From Apostichopus japonicus (Eukaryota; Echinodermata; Holothuroidea; Aspidochirotida; Stichopodidae): a stretch of DNA of 64,000 bases. The position numbers and the translations under genes were made by a program. Shown here in pieces: positions 19,921 to 30,694 of this stretch. The notes beneath the pieces are model-generated. The model had not been told where the DNA came from and did no database searches. It saw only the letters and a program-made list of their open reading frames with translations. Location of the stretch: NCBI RefSeq assembly GCF_037975245.1, contig NC_092577.1, positions 19,032,898 to 19,096,897 on the forward strand. The letters run 5' to 3'. Position 1 is the first letter of the stretch. Each line of letters opens with the position of its first letter.

Positions 19921-22071
19921 AAATCTGGCTAAAATGTCGATCAAAAAGAAAATAAGTGTCCAAAACTGGACTAGCATTGATAGTAACTTTCCAGTGTGAT
20001 CAGTTATTTCTGTTCTGGTACGGAGACCCATACAGAGAGTAAGACACACGCAAAATATATACGCAGAACTATGTAATGTGCATGCACATTACACACTTTT
20101 ACTATACCTTAACAAACCTTTGGAAACTGATATTGAATACATGTACATTCAAATTTTCGGCCCATGTTAATCATATTACTTACTAAAATAAACTGGCATC
20201 GCGCGGTACCACTAGTACACTCTGTGGTCCTGTAGATGTTAATACTAAATTGCGTTGTGCTATTCTTTTATATGATATATTTGCTTTTATAAATAAGTTC
20301 AAGGAGGGTAATATATGTTCCATTTAGTATCGAAGTTCAGTCCCAAAATATATTCCTTGTTGCCATCCGTTCCAAAAAATTCTTCCTTACTTCTGAGTGT
20401 TCAGTTCACTATAGAATCCTTTGCCAAATCTCCATCACCTTTTCTTAATGTACCGATCCTTTCTATTAAACTTCCTTCTGCTCTGTACTCCTACCATGTG
20501 TACACTCCCTTTCCTATCTCACTCGATCCTAGAGTATCAATACACATATGTCCATTGTTGAAAAGCGGGCTTCACACTTAATAAACCTCTGAGTCATCCT
20601 GTTTGTAGCTAAGACCCTGTGGTTGCGTAGCAACCCAGATAGAGATAGTTACCCCCCCCCCTTTGACTTAGTGTGCACTGTAAGTGATTTACCATTGAAA
20701 TATATGCATAGTGCAGTACCACAATATAGTGCAATGTAAATCTCTATGAAAATACACTATGTAAGAGCATACAGTCTTACATGTAAATCCAGTTATACCT
20801 GACTTTAAATTGACAGCTAAAACTTTATCTGCATATTTGGATTGACTCTATATCCAGTTATATCTGGCTTTATATGGCCAGATAAAACTTGATCTGGCCA
20901 GATTAAACCAGATATAGAGCCAGATGTGTGATTTCGGTTCTGGAGGGCCCAGTTTCATTGAGTTGGGCCTTTTTTACCTTGGTAAACCTGGTTGGGATGT
21001 GAAATTACACAAAGAAAGCTTTTTTTATTTTGTTGGGTTAACCCATAGAAGGACAGATCTCCGTTATAAGAAGACTTTAGCAGTTTATCTTTATCCTTAA
21101 TGCTAGCAATCACACATGGAATATGGCCAGTAAAAGATAAATATACTGAATAAAATTATACCATTTCCAGTGCAGTAGGTGATGCCGTTCCTCAATAAAA
21201 GATGTTTTAACTTTAGCTAATCATTACCAGGGTTGATGTGATTTAAAGCGCGATTGAAATCAGCTATACTTTTTGGGAAATCGCTGATTTTAATCGCTTC
21301 CATAGACTTGTGTATTATGGAAAAATTAAGATGGACTTTTGTGTATTATGTTCTAAAATTAATAGGAAATTGAAAATGTTTTGCATTGGAAGTCATGTGA
21401 AAACTCAAAATTAAGTTACTGATTGATATGATAGGCATACATGTGTATGCCAATCTAGTCCCATTGTTCAACTGCATTGGACTACATAACTTGTAATCTC
21501 ACTACTCAATGTGTATAAAACATCGATACATGTACATTTATGGCAACCATTATGGCAACCATTTTGGCAAATAAATCAAAAGTTTAAATTCCCCAAATTT
21601 AAACCATCTACATACTTAAAACCTGAGATACACTGTCAAAATGCAATTTCATATGGCCGGAGATGTGGTTGAAAAATTAAAACAAATTTTTATGAAGTGC
21701 CCACCACTTTAAAAAAGTTAGAGAAAGAGGCTTTCTTAGTAGGCTCTACTATTTAGCATTTTCCAAAGTTGGTACAACATATTTGAGATCTGATGCTTGA
21801 TTGTCTATCATCTTTGAAATTGAAATTATGATTGTGTAGGGTGGCCAATGGAGCAAGATATATGTATATCTAGGCGTGGTCCTCAGAGAAAATAAAATGA
21901 CATGTTGACTCCTTGCTTGTCTGTATTCCAGTATGCAATTGTTTGGTTCAGTTTGTATTGAATAAAATTGCCAGGGGTTTAAAGTCATCAGTTACTTCCG
22001 TTTTTCAAGAATGCAATTTATATCTTTCATTGTCAATTTCTGAGCCAAAAGTAAGGATCTTCACTTGCCAG
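19921..22071. other. Non-coding stretch with an imperfect inverted repeat
   Basis: No gene is recognised. Around 20845-20935 is an imperfect palindrome built from CTGGCCAGAT / ATCTGGCCAG and CTCTATATC arms. The rest is AT-rich. The 88-residue plus-strand frame at 20315 has no domain or splice support. Confidence 0.4.
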
Positions 22072-22315
22072 CCTATCAAACTGTTGTGAAGATCTCTCAC
22101 ACCCATAACCACATGAATAATAGTGCCGATTCACAGAAGCACAGAGATGTCAGCAGGGAGACGGTTGAGAAAGTCAAAGACTTGTTCTCTAAAGGCCATT
22201 CACCTGCATCAGCTTTGAACACACACAAACTGGATCTGCAACTACAGTATGACCAAGATTATGTGTATGAAGCTGCTTACCGTGCAAAGTGTCCAGACAC
22301 ACAATTCTGTCACAG
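22072..22315 (+). CDS. Exon of a transposase-like or domesticated protein (HNH-rich N-terminal region)
   Basis: An acceptor (CTTCACTTGCCAG) and an excellent donor (CACAG|GTGAGA) enclose 244 bases, open throughout. The peptide has VKISHTHNHMNNSADS, SRETVEKVKDLF, GHSPASALNTHKLDLQLQY and EAAYRAKCPD. From memory this resembles a repeated family of invertebrate proteins related to FLYWCH/SWIM-type MULE transposases, in which a His-x-His-Asn-His zinc motif precedes a helical region. The LINE starts about 200 bp downstream, inside what would be the next intron. I cannot find the catalytic exons, so it may be a remnant. Confidence 0.5.
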
Positions 22316-22680
22316 GTGAGAATTCATATTATAGTGGAAACTTTTGAAGATATATTATGTGGCATATTTCATTTCCAAAAATATCACTTTGCACGTATAT
22401 AACGCAACCGTTTGCGAGAAATCGTTAAAAAAGATCGAGTTTTCGGTGACCTCGACGAAAAAACCGAAATGAGCCTCAGTACGTGATGACGACACAAAAG
22501 GGACGTAAGCTTTGTGCTTTTTACGTGACCCGTCATACGGGATACAAAACGTCACGGCCAAACGGCACTACCAAACCATCCCATTCTTACAAACGAACCT
22601 CAGGTCAAGCGAGCCAAAAAAAAAAAGTACATACGCTCACCGACCTGCAGAGACAAAACGCCCAACCCCCCACTGAAATA

Positions 22681-25600
22681 TTAAAAAACTACAAAAGGAC
22701 GACCAGCACGCAGCGAAACAAAACACCCTTCCCCAGCACACCACCGTCCAAAAAAGGCAGCCCTAGATAAACGGCGAAAATCGCCTTCAACCTGAAGGCG
22801 AATGTCAGACTTCACCGCCTCCAGGACTGCCTGCCAACTGGCAAATTTCCCCCTAAAAACAACATCACATCTATTCCTCCAAATAAGTTTTTTTTTACAA
22901 CAGAACAAACATAAATAATACGCTGCAACACAGCAACGGAACAAACTGGAGGATGTAATCCATACAAGACAAAACCCTGTCCTACCGACCAGGAACGGTC
23001 TCCCGTTAAACGGTCGGTCCAGGACTGAAACCACTCCCACAAGTTCAAAACAAAGGGGCAATGCCAAAAAACATGGGCAGTACTCTCTAAGCTGTCACAG
23101 CCGGTCCTCGGGCACAGTCCATCACCCAATCGCCAGTGATACCTTTTCAGATTGGTCACCAAGGCACCGTGTGCAATTCTCCATGCAAGGTCACGGAGCC
23201 TGCAACCATTCAGCCTTGAATGCACCGAACGCCATACTTCGACAGGATGACGTCCCTGTACAAAAATTGCACCCAAGGCCCTATCCCGCAACGAACTGTG
23301 AACGAGGGCCGGCCGTGACAGGTCAACAGGGGGCAACTCAATCAGAGCGGAGCAAATGACACGCACCACCCTGTTTGGAGTACTACTATGCGGTTCTCTG
23401 TTGCTAAACAGCGCCGGGACCCATCGACGCAGGTGCAAACCTCCCCAAAAACGCACAAAATATGAACAAGGCAACCCTGGGTCAGTTACCGCTACAAACA
23501 ACTGCTTAAATAACAAACAAGTTAACTTACTTCCCAGATGAACCACCCCTAACCCACCCTTCTCCAGTTTTTGGTACATTACCGCCCTTTTGACAAGCTC
23601 TGTACCACCCGACCAAATAAATGAAAATATCGCTCTCTCCAACCGCACTAGGACGCGACGCGGAATTGGATACACCGCGCCCGGGTACCACAAGATGGGC
23701 GAAACAAAACGATTAACTACGGTGACTTTCCCTAGGATCGAAAGCCAGCGGGTGCCAAAGGTTTCGAGCCTGCTCTCAAATACCTCAGCCCTCTCGCTCC
23801 AGGTGACATCACCAGGTGCATCGTAGCCGAACCATATACCATTAATTTTGATATTCTGATCCGACCACGACGCACCGAATGGTAAGTCTCTGTATCTCCA
23901 GCTACCAAGACGAAGGCCCTTTGTCTTTTCTGGATTCAACTTCGCCCCGGTAGCTCTCTCAAAAATAGATAAATCCTGCGAGAGTGCGCGAAAGGAGCCC
24001 AGACTCGAAACAACACATGTCACGTCATCTGCATATTGAGCGCATTTCACTTTGGCACCCCCTGGCACAACGAATGGAACAAGTCTGGAGTCCCTTTCCA
24101 AAAGACGAGAGAGGGACTCGCTAAACAAAACAAAGTAATGGAGACAGAGGGCACCCCTGGCGCACCCCCCTCTCTACGTTAAAAACCTCCGAACAAAACC
24201 CATTTACGATAACAGAACTGAAACTTTCCTGATACAAAACAGAAATCCATTTACGAAAATTTGGGTGCAACTGAAACGTCTCCAATACATTCATTAAAAA
24301 ACCGCGATCCACCATGTCAAAGGCCTTCTGCTGGTCCAGAGACACCAATGCACATGGCAGATCACGCTCAATAACAAAGTCGGTCAAGTCGCGCATCAAC
24401 CACAAGTTCTCCTGGATGCAATGACCCTTCACTGCACAAGTCTGGAGATCACCCACAAGATGCGGCATAGCCAGTGCAAGGCGGTTGCACAAAGCCTTAG
24501 CCAGCAACTTGTAGTCCACATTTAACAAGGTGATCGGACGCTTGTTACGGGGATCCAAGGGGTCCCCAGACTTGGGCAGCAAAGTAATCATGCCCAGACG
24601 TTGACTTTGGTTTAACAGTCCGTTTTGGAAGGCGTCCTCGAAGACGGCTCTGATGTCGGGTCCTATTATTGCCCAGAAGGTTCGGTAGAACTCCCTCGGA
24701 AGCCCGTCCGAACCCGGGGACTTGCCATTCTTCATCTTCGAAAGCGCCTTCCAAAGCTCAACAGTGGTTATTTCGCCCCCCAAAATATCATTGACATCGT
24801 GGGGAACGGTTTTTGAGATTCCCCTCAATAAATCAGCCTGTGCCGACAAGTCGACATTGCCACGCGTAAACAAACTCGAATAGTACTCTTTATATACGCG
24901 GACAATGCCGTGAGGGTCACTAACCACGGTCCCATCAGTAGCGCGTACAGACGGGACGCGTCTGTCACCTGCCGATGAACTAACGGACTGGTAAAACCTC
25001 AGTGAAGGGCGCTCCTCGGCTTCCACCGCTTCGACACGGGCCCTGACGCGGGCACCGTGGTACTTTTCATCGAGATAAGTCTGCAAAGCGATGACTGCCG
25101 AAGGGTCGCCAAACTTCACCTCCGCGCACAGCTTGGAGAATTTTTCTCTTCGACGCCGTGCGCGGGTCACGCAATACTGAATTGCGTAGCGTTTGATGCG
25201 CAACTTGACCTCATCCCACCATTGGGATGTAGAAGCAAAGGCCGGCTTCAATGTTTGCCATCCTTTGTACCTGGTCTCGAAACCCTGGCGGAACTCTGCC
25301 TCGCCAAGAATGCGACAGTTAAGCTTCCATAGGCCCCGCCCGATGGGGAAAATGGAAGGCAAAACAAAACGTGCTACTACTGTGTCATGGTCAGAGAGCG
25401 GACAGCTGAGCGTCTCGCAACCCGAAAATTTCAAACTTACGGGCGCATACACTCGATCTATCCTGGAGGCATCTTCTCCGTTAGGCCTCACCCACGTATA
25501 CACCGTACTACACGGGTGCATATGCCTCCAGACATCGGCTAAAAGGTGTGCCGAAGTGAATCTGTCCAATTCTGTGATCCCAGCGTCGGGACTTGCAGAC

Positions 25601-26072
25601 ACAGAAGTTCCGAGTCTGTCAAGACCCGAGTCTGGGACACAGTTAAAGTCTCCGACCATGACACACGGCGCACTACCAGGAACAAAGGAAGGCAGCGTGT
25701 TAAAAAAATCTCGTCTAGCAAAAGCCGATTGGGAGCATACACATTGCAAACGGCGATGTTACCCTGTGGATACTTGAATAGAATGCAAACCAATCGGCCC
25801 TCGTGATCCGTCTCCACCCTAGTGGCACAACCCGCCTGACGAGCTGACAGAAGGATGACAGTGCCACAGGATGAAGACGAACCAAACGAAGCATGCAGCT
25901 CACCACCCCACTCATAAGCCCATAGAGGGACATCTTCTTCCAAAATATGTGTTTCTTGCAGGCAAACGCAGTCGACCTCCATTGATTTACAATATTGGAA
26001 AATGCGACTGCGCTTGCGATGATCCCTCATGCCATTCACGTTCAAAGTGGCAATTGAAAGTGTATGGGCCAT
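22681..26072 (-). pseudogene. LINE ORF2: AP endonuclease, reverse transcriptase and C-terminal zinc finger; three frameshifts
   Basis: The real start is probably the ATG at 26072 (MAHTLSIATLNVNGMRDHRK), 20 bases after the ORF1 stop. Endonuclease motifs are LNVNGM, CLQETH and VGDFNCVPD. RT motifs are NGKSPGSDGLPREFYRTFW, RPITLLNVDYK, SLDQQKAFDMVD, RRGVRQGCPLSP-like and YADDV (24024-24035, intact). The C-terminal finger is C-x4-C...H-x4-C near ESTAHVFWHC. The frame shifts at about 25703 (A-run on plus), about 24130 and about 22893 (T-run). Everything else is open, so the copy is either recently dead or affected by homopolymer miscalls. The protein would nick DNA and copy element RNA at the nick. 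Confidence 0.88.
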
Positions 26073-26092
26073 GAGAGGGCAGTGGGGCAAAA

Positions 26093-27181
26093 CTACGAAG
26101 ACGACGATTCCGTAAGCTTCAAGCGCGCCCTTGACGACATATCGTCGTCCGAGTCGTCACTTGAAGCCGACCTTTTAAGAGAGGGTTCCCCCATTTCGTC
26201 GTACCAGCTCGTCCCAGTGGCACGTTTCGGCTCGCTGATCACCGATTCACCGGAGTCGCTGTCAGACAGAACCTCCGGAGAATCGATGACCACCGATTCT
26301 CCGTCAGACAAAGCCTCCGGATCTGGCGATACCGGCGGCGGACTGGGGACGGAACTGGACGAGTTGATGGGGGAAGCTGGTGGAGACTTTCTCGGTGCGG
26401 GCACGGGGTTGGGGTCTGCAACGACGGGGGAGGGTGAACCAGGTGCAGGGGAGGGTAAAATCCCACCAGATTCCCCCTCCTCTCGTGAAGTAGTAGGTGC
26501 GTCGGAACTTGACTTACCCCCACTCTTAGTCCTAGAGACATAACAGGAGGGACAAGCTCGAAAGACATGTCCCTCCTTCCCACATAGTGAGCACACAACC
26601 TCGTTTGGGCAAGCGGTGCTATCATGCCCAAGACGAAGGCAGCGCCCACATTTCTTGTTTGGGCAGCCCTTGGCTTCGTGCCCGGTCTCCCCACACCTGA
26701 AGCAGGTACGGGGCTGACCGGGATACCGCACGTGGGCTTTATGCCCTGCTATAAACAGGAAGGAGGGAATGTCCTGTTTCAGGTCGATCCGAACCTGTCG
26801 GTGCCCGTTCAACACCCCAGGGGCTTGTGCATAGGAGCACATTTTGGCAGCCTTGACAGCCCCGAACCGACCCAAAACCGTTACAAGTTCCTGCCGCACC
26901 TCTAGTCCTACGTGGATGACAGTTACCCATACGGATCGCTCGTATGGAGTAACTGTCATCCCCTCGACGTTACTCAGCAACGTGACACCTTTCTGACGGG
27001 CCACGTCACTGGTAAAACGTAAATCGTACGTATTACGACCCTGGAGAGCTTGCAAAGCATCAACCTCTCCAGGCACAACAACACCCTTGCTCTTCAAAAT
27101 ACTAAAAACTTGCACCGGTGGAACAGCTTGTTCACCGGTGAACGACAACTTAACTATCCGAGAATCACGGCGCGATGCCAT
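26093..27181 (-). CDS. LINE ORF1 protein with three CCHC zinc knuckles
   Basis: The likely start is the ATG at 27181 (MASRRDSRIVKLSFTGEQ). The frame is open further upstream, but that part encodes hydrophobic low-quality sequence and lies in the 5' UTR. The resulting 362-residue protein has an RRM-like N-terminal half, then three C-x2-C-x4-H-x4-C knuckles: CFRCGETGHEAKGC, CGRCLRLGHDSTAC and CSLCGKEGHVFRAC. A Ser/Pro/Asp-rich tail follows. Such proteins bind element RNA and act as chaperones during target-primed reverse transcription. The frame is intact. Confidence 0.85.
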   Translation of the reverse strand: MASRRDSRIVKLSFTGEQAVPPVQVFSILKSKGVVVPGEVDALQALQGRNTYDLRFTSDVARQKGVTLLSNVEGMTVTPYERSVWVTVIHVGLEVRQELVTVLGRFGAVKAAKMCSYAQAPGVLNGHRQVRIDLKQDIPSFLFIAGHKAHVRYPGQPRTCFRCGETGHEAKGCPNKKCGRCLRLGHDSTACPNEVVCSLCGKEGHVFRACPSCYVSRTKSGGKSSSDAPTTSREEGESGGILPSPAPGSPSPVVADPNPVPAPRKSPPASPINSSSSVPSPPPVSPDPEALSDGESVVIDSPEVLSDSDSGESVISEPKRATGTSWYDEMGEPSLKRSASSDDSDDDMSSRARLKLTESSSS

Positions 27182-27400
27182 GATACCGAAGGTGGCTAGG
27201 CCACAGGGGAGTAACACAAAACAAACAAAAGACAGGATAGTGAAACAACAAACGATATACGAACTGAGGAAAACACACGAACACAAGCTATCACACCCGC
27301 CTGGCGGGAAGTATAGCACAGCACAGTACAATAACAGCTGTAACAGATGAAGAGCGAGAGCGAAAACACGTCCGCACTCCACGAAAGCCAACTGCAAGCC

Positions 27401-28867
27401 TTTGTACAAATGCATATATAGTTCTATCCCATAGAACAGGAATATAATAAATAAGGCTACAAAAATATTGTCTTGTGGAGTTAGGTCAAGTGAAAAGTCT
27501 AAAAATATTACATTTTTGCACTTATCGCTCAAAAATGTGCTATTTTGAGTGATGAATTGCTCCTAAACCATTGGTACATGGTACTTCATTCTTTCACAGG
27601 TTATTATGTCTAGTACAAGCAATACATAATAATGATTTACAATGCTTTCCTATAATGTATTTGCAAGTTGTGCAACTCTAAATTTTCTATTTCATGCTGC
27701 GATTAAGCATCAGGAAGTGTCTCCCGATTTTCCTCTGTTGCTTAGGCCTAGACAGATTTATGGTTTTGAATATTTTTTCCACGGTATATCTTTAAAAGGA
27801 ATTACCAGTAGTGTGACAGTCTTTAGAAAAGAAGCCAAAATCGACTTAATTTGAGGTTTTTCCGCAGCCTAACGCTAAGTAGGGCCTACGCCTACCTTAG
27901 TATAGTAATACAATTAATTCGTAGTGTTACCTATACCACAAAACTGTACGCCCTGGCCGCCTAGCATATATGTCAGGGACTAGGCGAGATTCTTCCCATT
28001 TATTTTTTGGCGAGTTACCAATGTTAATGATCGAGCGACTTTCGTTTTCATAACGCTAGGCCTACACAATCGAGTAACACTAACAGTAACACTATGGAGT
28101 ATGGGCTAATTCAATTTCTCTATTTCTCAACTGTATTGTCTGGCCCTGAGTGGTCTGGCCCTGGCCCAACCAGGCCCAATTCAGGTTAGTGAAACCCAAT
28201 TGGGCCCCAACTGGGATGTTTCTGCAATAACAGAGGTCGAAGTTTCCTGTTCACTGACGGACATTATGCCGAACACAATTAGGCTAGTTTACAACATGAG
28301 CCCAGGCTTATTTGAACACACTATCGACCGCAGTAAAAATATGCAATACATGGACAAGATTAAAATAATTTATCGGTACACTCTTATCTCAAAATAGGGG
28401 GTGTTGGGATATAAATTGGCTCACCCTTAAACTAAGAACTGGTACTGCAAACGATGATTGAAGTCCCTGGGCTAGTAGTAGTAGCAGGTAGGCCTACATC
28501 TCGTAATAACTGCAGATTCGTTCGCCGTTAACATCGGGTAGAGCCTAAGCTTAGATTGCGAAAATGTTCATTTCTGATGTTTAGAGCTGTAGTATATATA
28601 CTACGCACTAGTTGCGCGAATCATCAACGCGAACTGCAAGCTGGGTTGATTCCATGGGTTCCGGCATCGGTTGTACAAACTTAGGCTAGTGTAGGCTGAC
28701 TTCCTTCGTAGAGTGTGTCCGTTAGGCTATATCGTGAACATACGATGTGTTCCTCGTTAGGACTTCGGGCCAAAAGATCTCCTGTTCGTTACTGAGCGTA
28801 ACGAACGAAAGTTGTTAAAAGTTACGTTACCGTTTTGTTCCTGCAGAAAGCAATCGATCTCCACCAT
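27401..28867. other. Non-coding stretch, host-like
   Basis: No supported exon. Several TAGGCCTA-like motifs and CpG-containing patches occur (27860-28090, 28500-28830). The frames at 27642 and 28200 (+) lack domains and splice support. Confidence 0.4.
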
Positions 28868-29500
28868 GTAATATCATGTCGGGACTCGCGAGAGAAATGT
28901 ACTGGAGTTATCTTCATGCCGTATTTTATGCTTCTTCAGGGGACGTCTCGAACGGAAGAACGGAAGAAAACAATTTCTCAGAAAAACAAGTTGACAAGAT
29001 CACTTGATTAGTGATTCGTTATAATGTCTGTTCTGTCGATTCTCTTCTCTAATTAAATAAAAGTACAATGATCTGACTCCGTCAATTACGCAACTCCAAG
29101 AAGTGATTGACTTGCGGTATATGCCGCCTTTAATAGATTACTGTACCGAAAATCCCACTGCGCATAGTCAGAAGGCAGCCAATAACCTGCTCATCCTGCA
29201 TTAACTTAACGATATAAAATTCAGTGTGTTGGCACTGATCTACCCTGATTGGCTGGGAGTTTGGAAGTCCACCCCTTTTTTTATGGAAACTTCGATACCA
29301 CGTGAGAAGAGCCTTCTCGAATGTTCTACATCACATCTGATCTATTTTGTGAAAAGGCCCTGTAACATGATTCAATAAGATAGTTAAAGCTTCTCGTGGG
29401 AAAACTGAATCCTTCACCTAGATAAATATGTAAATATGTACGGTCTCTCGATGGAGTTTTTCTGGAACGTCAAAGAGGCAGTATTACTATTTCATAACAC
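28868..29500. mobile_element. Non-autonomous inverted-repeat element, copy 2
   Basis: It aligns with 5440-6111 over nearly its whole length and ends with the same CAGTATTACTATTTCATAAC. The left inverted repeat is degraded (GTAATATCAT). Small indels separate the two copies, indicating age. Confidence 0.75.
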
Positions 29501-30582
29501 TGTATACACGCATGATCCTTGAAACCATGGGCCCTTTGGGGGTTCATCTATGAGGTCAATACAATATTCAGTACAACCATCAATTGAAGTGTTGATGGTG
29601 GGGGGGGGGGGTAATGCAAAGTGCGATATTTGGTGTACACTAAAAAACCACAAGTGCTCAAACAGCACTGTAAGTGTTGGTTAGTGTTGGATAGTTCATA
29701 TTAACAGAAAGTTTACGACAATTAACATAGTAATTACGTAATTCAATATATTGTAAATATTAATGTAATTACAAATCAGATATGTAGTTGTAAAGTTATA
29801 AACGTTAATTATGTGCGACTGACAGACATATACCTATTTGGATATACATCTTTCTGATGCACATTGTGGCTTGCGTGCTCGTTACTATGAAGGTCTTAGT
29901 ATTACACCTGCTGGGGTAGGTCAATAAATTTGACAACTCAGCACCTATACAGTGCTTATATTGCACCAGCCTCGTGCTAGCAATTCAGCTATCCGTCTTG
30001 GCGCATCTGCAAAGTGCTGAAATTAGCATCTTAGTTTTTTAGTGTAGCTGTTTCTTTGTTGTTGTTAAAATGTCAGTTTTGGTTAGTGTATGATTCATTT
30101 AATGTAGGGCTGTATAATTTGTCAAGATGGATGTGAGCTTGTTTTTTGGTGAGCTTGTTTTTTGGGCTACGACTTCTTAAGCGGCAGTATGCACCACTCC
30201 AGTGTGTTACAGCTCCAACAGTACTCTCCATACTAGAATGAAAAGATAAAAGTTAGCGCTGAACACGACGTTAAATAACCAAAGAATTTGCAAATAATGA
30301 CACTTAACCACAAGTATATCGATAGTGTGAGGCTATGTTACTTTGAAAACAGTTTGTTGCCATAAATATTTACGAATGGTAAACGATAGACAAAACATCG
30401 CGTGAATGTTGAAATTCTTTTGGAGCTTTGTTGTTTTAAGCGCGCGCGTCAAATAGTAAATGGTTTTTTGGCTACAAATATTTGCAAACTCATTGTTATA
30501 TCAGGTATGATTCATAAAAAGTCAATTTTGTAAATAGTTTCGGCATAAGCTGGTAAATAATTTGTGCCTCCTATATTTTGAT
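29501..30582. other. Non-coding stretch, nothing recognised
   Basis: AT-rich sequence with a poly-G tract near 29600. No exon or element border could be supported. Confidence 0.4.
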
Positions 30583-30694
30583 GGTGACATCCCTATGTTC
30601 CGACGTCTCTATAGATACATAGAGACGTCGGAACATAGAGACGTCGGAACATAGAGACGTCGGAACATAGAGACGTCGGAACATAGAGGCGTCT
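30583..30694. mobile_element. Fold-back element end with 16-bp tandem subrepeats
   Basis: It starts GGTGACATCCCTATGTTCC, the same terminus as the element at 59087-59489. It then shows about five 16-bp units of ACATAGAGACGTCGGA. The first 30 bases are complementary to these units, so the segment can form a long hairpin. The right terminus is missing or not recognisable. Confidence 0.65.

Larger units (their letters stand above)
22518..27400 (-). mobile_element. Nearly full-length Tx1/L1-like non-LTR retrotransposon (LINE)
   Basis: The 3' end (minus strand) is ...CGGGTCACGTAAAAA at about 22518, confirmed by the tail-only copy at 5156-5240. ORF2 (endonuclease, RT, C-terminal finger) and ORF1 (three CCHC knuckles) follow upstream with the 20-base gap typical of two-ORF LINEs. 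The 5' UTR begins near 27400. A possible imperfect target duplication, AAGCTTTGTG before the 3' end and AAGCCTTTGTA near 27390, is weak. Sequence motifs (SPGSDGLPREFY, RPITLLNVDYKLLAKAL) place it with the Tx1 branch of L1, some members of which choose specific genomic targets. Confidence 0.9.

Noticed and set aside
25193-25777. 194-residue plus-strand ORF
   Set aside because: It is antisense to the LINE endonuclease-RT region and has no recognisable domain.
22505-27397. Imperfect target duplication AAGCTTTGTG / AAGCCTTTGTA around the full-length LINE
   Set aside because: The match needs an indel and a mismatch, and the 5' end of the LINE is not independently known.
27182-27532. N-terminal extension of LINE ORF1 to the first upstream ATG
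   Set aside because: The 117 extra residues are hydrophobic and low in similarity to any ORF1; the conserved part begins at MASRRDSRIV.
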